Source: Arctopsyche grandis (Eukaryota > Arthropoda > Insecta > Trichoptera > Hydropsychidae). From it: 64,000 nt of DNA. The stretch lies in NCBI RefSeq assembly GCF_051622035.1, contig NC_135360.1, forward strand, positions 13,816,001 through 13,880,000. The letters run 5' to 3'. Below, one piece after another: positions 60,591-64,000 of the stretch. Below the pieces are notes generated by a model that saw only the letters and a program-made list of their open reading frames with translations, was not told the DNA's origin and did not search any database. The translations under genes and the position numbers were made by a program. Within the stretch, counting starts at the first letter, position 1; each line of letters begins with the position of its first letter.

Positions 60591-62975
60591 TATAATATAA
60601 TTTTGTAATATAATCGTCTAGTAAAATCATAGACCGTAACGATAGTATATTTCTACCTTGGGTATTCGTTCCGCGCTGGGGCACTCACTATGTAGTACAC
60701 TCTTTACACTTGAGAATGCCCTTAACTGTCTTTTTTTACACAAGAATTTTTATTTTGTGTTGCTCAAAGCGGTCTAAATTAGCTGAATTCATAAGCAAAA
60801 AAATACAAATAATAAAAGCGATTGAATGCCTAAGCTTCCTTGAATATATATGTAAATACAGCTAATCATATGATAGATACATAATAAGTAGGTATATATG
60901 TAGTGCTTACCCATTGAACCTTGAGAGAAGAATCGGCAACAGTTTATCTCTTGAATCATATCCATATTGGCCACTTCTAAATGATTCTTCTCAGAAAAAT
61001 GCGACAAGTATTGTACACGAGTGTCACAAAATCACTGCACTGTCACACTGAAGCGCGCTGTCCGACTTTCTGCGACAATCTGGCGCTGGAACAAAACGGA
61101 AGACAACGTTTGGTAATGGACAATATTTTGTATTCCAGGAGCGTCTGTTAACCCAAAACACATATGGCTTAAAACAGCACTTCCTACTTCATCACGTTTA
61201 AAATTAGACCCACGCGACGAGGGGAAAAGGTCTTCGACCATCCAGGACAGGACAATTTCCTATAACCATGGTTATGGCTGTAATTCAACTTGGCACCGAG
61301 AAAACAACGTGGGCTAGAAACTAGGCAGATTCGATGCAAATTAGCTTCGAACAATACCAGGACATAAATGATGGAGAAATTTAACCCTTTACGTTTTAAC
61401 AGCGGTTTATTTATTAAAATAAATGTTTTTTTATAAAGGGCTGCAGAAAGTTGACGACACGCCACAAGACATTTCTGACAAGTGCAAGATTTCTATAGAT
61501 GCTTTTTGGGCTATGGTTGTAAAAACGCTTGTCATAAATTTGAATAGGCATGATTTGACCGTGAATTGGCGCATAAAAGCCTATCTCGGAGTAACATCTA
61601 CTTTGTACCTTTCTCCGAAGACAACCTTGATTCGATCGATGATGGAGCAAACTTGGAATTCAAAAGTTTGACAGTCGATAGTGAACACTTCCAATAAAAA
61701 TCGAGTCAGGTGAACGTGAGATGTGAAATAACAGTAGTACAAAGCATTCATTAATACTTTAGCCCAGATTGTTTCGGTGTTGCGTTGCGTTGTCCTGAAC
61801 CGGTGACCGAATGAATAAAAGATGCACGACCCGATCTAAAATATTCACGCCCGATGTAAAACAACGACGTAGATTTTAAAGTTAAAACTGCGAACGAATC
61901 CAACAAAATTTTAATACGACGTACATCAAATGATAAACTTTCAAATAAAAGTAGATTTACAACCCAAAAAGATACTCGACACATAATACAAAAGACAAAT
62001 CGGAACGTTGTGTTTGTTTTTTTTTTCGAACGCAGATTAAGTCCGAGTGTAACGATACGATAATTATCGAGATCCACGGCAATTTTTACAAATGACTCAA
62101 CATCTAATTTTTCGTCCATTATAGCTTGTAGTGTTTAATTTTTTTCGACTAGTATCTCACGATCATGTACCATTTTATAATTAACGATGGATTCCGGTCT
62201 CACAGACGCAACAACATATTAGTTAATATCTCAACAATGTTGGATATTTCTCATATGAAAACATCTGCACAATGGACGTCTTGTGTATTTTTACTTTATT
62301 AAAGATACGATTGCCCTATTGAACCAACTCAAAAGATAAAAGTATACAAAGCATGTGAAAGTACATACACAATTTGTCGACATACCACATATTATGTACA
62401 TATATATAGCTACATATGCACATACACACATATGCAACTGCAAGTCATCCACAATTCGAAAACGTTATTTTTATATGTTATAAATTAAGTGCATAGTAAA
62501 TTTACAACAGTAACAAGCGTCACGTTCGAATATTTCCCATGACCGGATATCCTGTTTTGATAAACGACTAAAAATGAATTTTACAGTAATTAAAAGACGT
62601 TTACGTTCTCGGCATTCACTTACGGCTCCAATGATTTAACAATTTGAGTGTAAAAGTTTGATTTTAATTTTTTTTTAGCAAATTTGCATATTGTTATAAA
62701 AATTTCGCACTTTACACATACAATTAGCACGAAAACGACTTTGTAAAAATTCCAGTAAAACGAACTTCTTTGAAATTATTACCACATCTTGGTATCAAAA
62801 ATTTATCAAATTTGATGGACGATATAGTACGAGTATGTGTGTACATACAGTAAATTGGAACAGTAAAAAATCTTGCAAATTTGCGGTTGGCCGATTATAA
62901 TGAAATTTTAAACAAAAGTAAAATAAAAACTGTGTAATCTTTATATAAATGTTGTATATATTTTTGGAATTGATA
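60591..62975. other. Intergenic DNA, mildly GC-richer at 61.0-61.7 kb
   Basis: Several 70-90-codon frames overlap on both strands at 61,030-61,670, suggesting an old coding insert. No domain could be named with confidence. The rest is AT-rich without features. Confidence 0.3.
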
Positions 62976-62982
62976 ACCAAAG

Positions 62983-63122
62983 ATCGGCGTTCGGTGGATG
63001 CTTTTCGCACAAAAAATGGTTCACTATTGTCAATTTCTTAGATAAACCATACTTTTTTGTTCTCTTGCTTTGAACATTTAAAGAGTGGTCTATTGTTATT
63101 TGAAAAGCATCCATCGACCGCC
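62983..63122. mobile_element. MITE family C copy
   Basis: GATCGGCGTTCGGTGGATGC...GGTTCACTATTGTCAATTTC on the left and GAAAAGCATCCATCGACCGC on the right, 140 bp, non-coding. Confidence 0.75.
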
Positions 63123-63388
63123 CAAGACTGTCGATAACTTATCAATTCTAAAAACATATTGAAACTCGGGGTCCGTTCTACTTGAAAGGTTCAATTCTGG
63201 AGAAAATCATGAGAATATATTTAAAAAAATTAAAATTTAAGGTAATTTATTTTTAATTTGCCTGTACGACGGCCTTGCCTACAACTACATATAAACATAA
63301 CCTACAAAATAAAAGTGATTTTAATTTGTAGGTTATGTTTGAAAATTGAAAGATTTTTAGTTATTTATGAGTTTATATACCTTACAAT

Positions 63389-63613
63389 CTATGTAATATA
63401 TAATTTCGAAAAAGACTTTGTGTGTATGTAAGTTTTAGATGGAAACATAGAAAACAAATCAAAATTTCTATGACGACGATATAGATTCCGTTGAATATTA
63501 TTTTTTTTCGATCAAAATAAATTTAATAAAAAAACAAAAGAATTTTTGCTATTAGATTAGCCATTAAGCGGTTTATATTACAAACACCGAGCGAAGCCGA
63601 GTAAAACCACTAG
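63389..63613. mobile_element. Helitron-like non-autonomous element, copy 2
   Basis: Starts TCTATGTAATATATAATTTC and ends GAGCGAAGCCGAGTAAAACC then ACTAG, followed by T. Shares both ends and AATAAATTTAATAAA, ATTAGATTAGCCAT inside with the 43.57-kb copy. About 225 bp, non-coding. Confidence 0.6.
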
Positions 63614-64000
63614 TAATATTATAAAAAAAATGATTGGATTGAATTTCATCGGTATTTAAAAATCCTTTTTATTTTTGAGACTTCATTTTAAATTTACCGT
63701 AAAAAATAGGATTTTTTGAAAGCAAAAATATAAAACCCGCTTTTTAAAAATGCCGCAAAAACTAGGTTAATTCACAAAACGTACACACCCTATGCAGATC
63801 ACACACGCAATATACACATGTAAACAGGGTCACACGAAGAATATCAGTCAAAAATCAATCATTAATATGACTAATAAAAAGATATATTTAGATAAGGGCG
63901 TAAAATAATATAAAATAGAAAATGTCTGAGCGTAAACAGAGTATGGCATTGGCGGTATATAAGGACATTCGTACCTAACGAGTCTTGACGTTGCGCAGTG
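63614..64000. other. Terminal intergenic DNA
   Basis: AT-rich, no feature seen up to the window edge. Confidence 0.4.

Noticed and set aside
61032-61671. Possible FLYWCH-like or other domain in the 61-kb open frames
   Set aside because: Only a faint resemblance in a short, frame-broken stretch; no zinc-binding pattern could be confirmed.

Overview
This is a eukaryotic nuclear DNA window. Spliced genes, short introns (mostly 60-300 bp), strong AT richness, and orthologues of eIF4E-transporter, SFSWAP, inositol oxygenase and cytospin-A/SPECC1L indicate an insect. The order cannot be fixed from the sequence. The mix of RTE-type LINE fragments, a tRNA-derived SINE, Helitron-like ends and many fold-back MITEs would suit a moth or caddisfly-like lineage, but that is only an impression.

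Layout: (1) 2,484-8,653 minus, 4E-T, a P-body translational repressor, with 24 coding exons reconstructed as one 1,124-aa frame. (2) 9-14 kb, intergenic, with long TA tracts, a TA-centred inverted repeat and a GC-rich island holding a strong G-quadruplex array. (3) 14,124-19,498 plus, SFSWAP / suppressor-of-white-apricot, 13 exons, 1,027 aa, with a probable GC-AG second intron. (4) 19.5-22.6 kb, intergenic, with a palindromic MITE. (5) 22,624-23,980 plus, myo-inositol oxygenase, 7 exons, 289 aa, all iron ligands present. (6) 25,568-32,406 minus, cytospin-A/SPECC1L, 19 exons, 1,518 aa, tail-to-tail with MIOX. (7) 32.4-64 kb, mostly repeat-derived DNA: RTE remnants, SINE copies, several fold-back DNA-transposon families and Helitron-like elements. 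The only good coding signal there is a three-exon minus-strand serine-rich 5' gene end (49,880-50,941). A weaker GC-rich open exon lies at 44.1-44.5 kb.

The genes are unrelated in function (mRNA repression, splicing regulation, inositol catabolism, actin/microtubule cross-linking). There is no operon or cluster logic. All splice models were joined by hand. In each of the four complete models the summed exon length is a multiple of three and the frame stays open, which is the main internal support. No cassette-type new biological system was found. The most interesting signals are the weak 5' splice sites of SFSWAP introns 1-2, the frame-neutral exon array in SPECC1L, a 48-bp inverted repeat around SFSWAP exon 1, and a set of very young palindromes.
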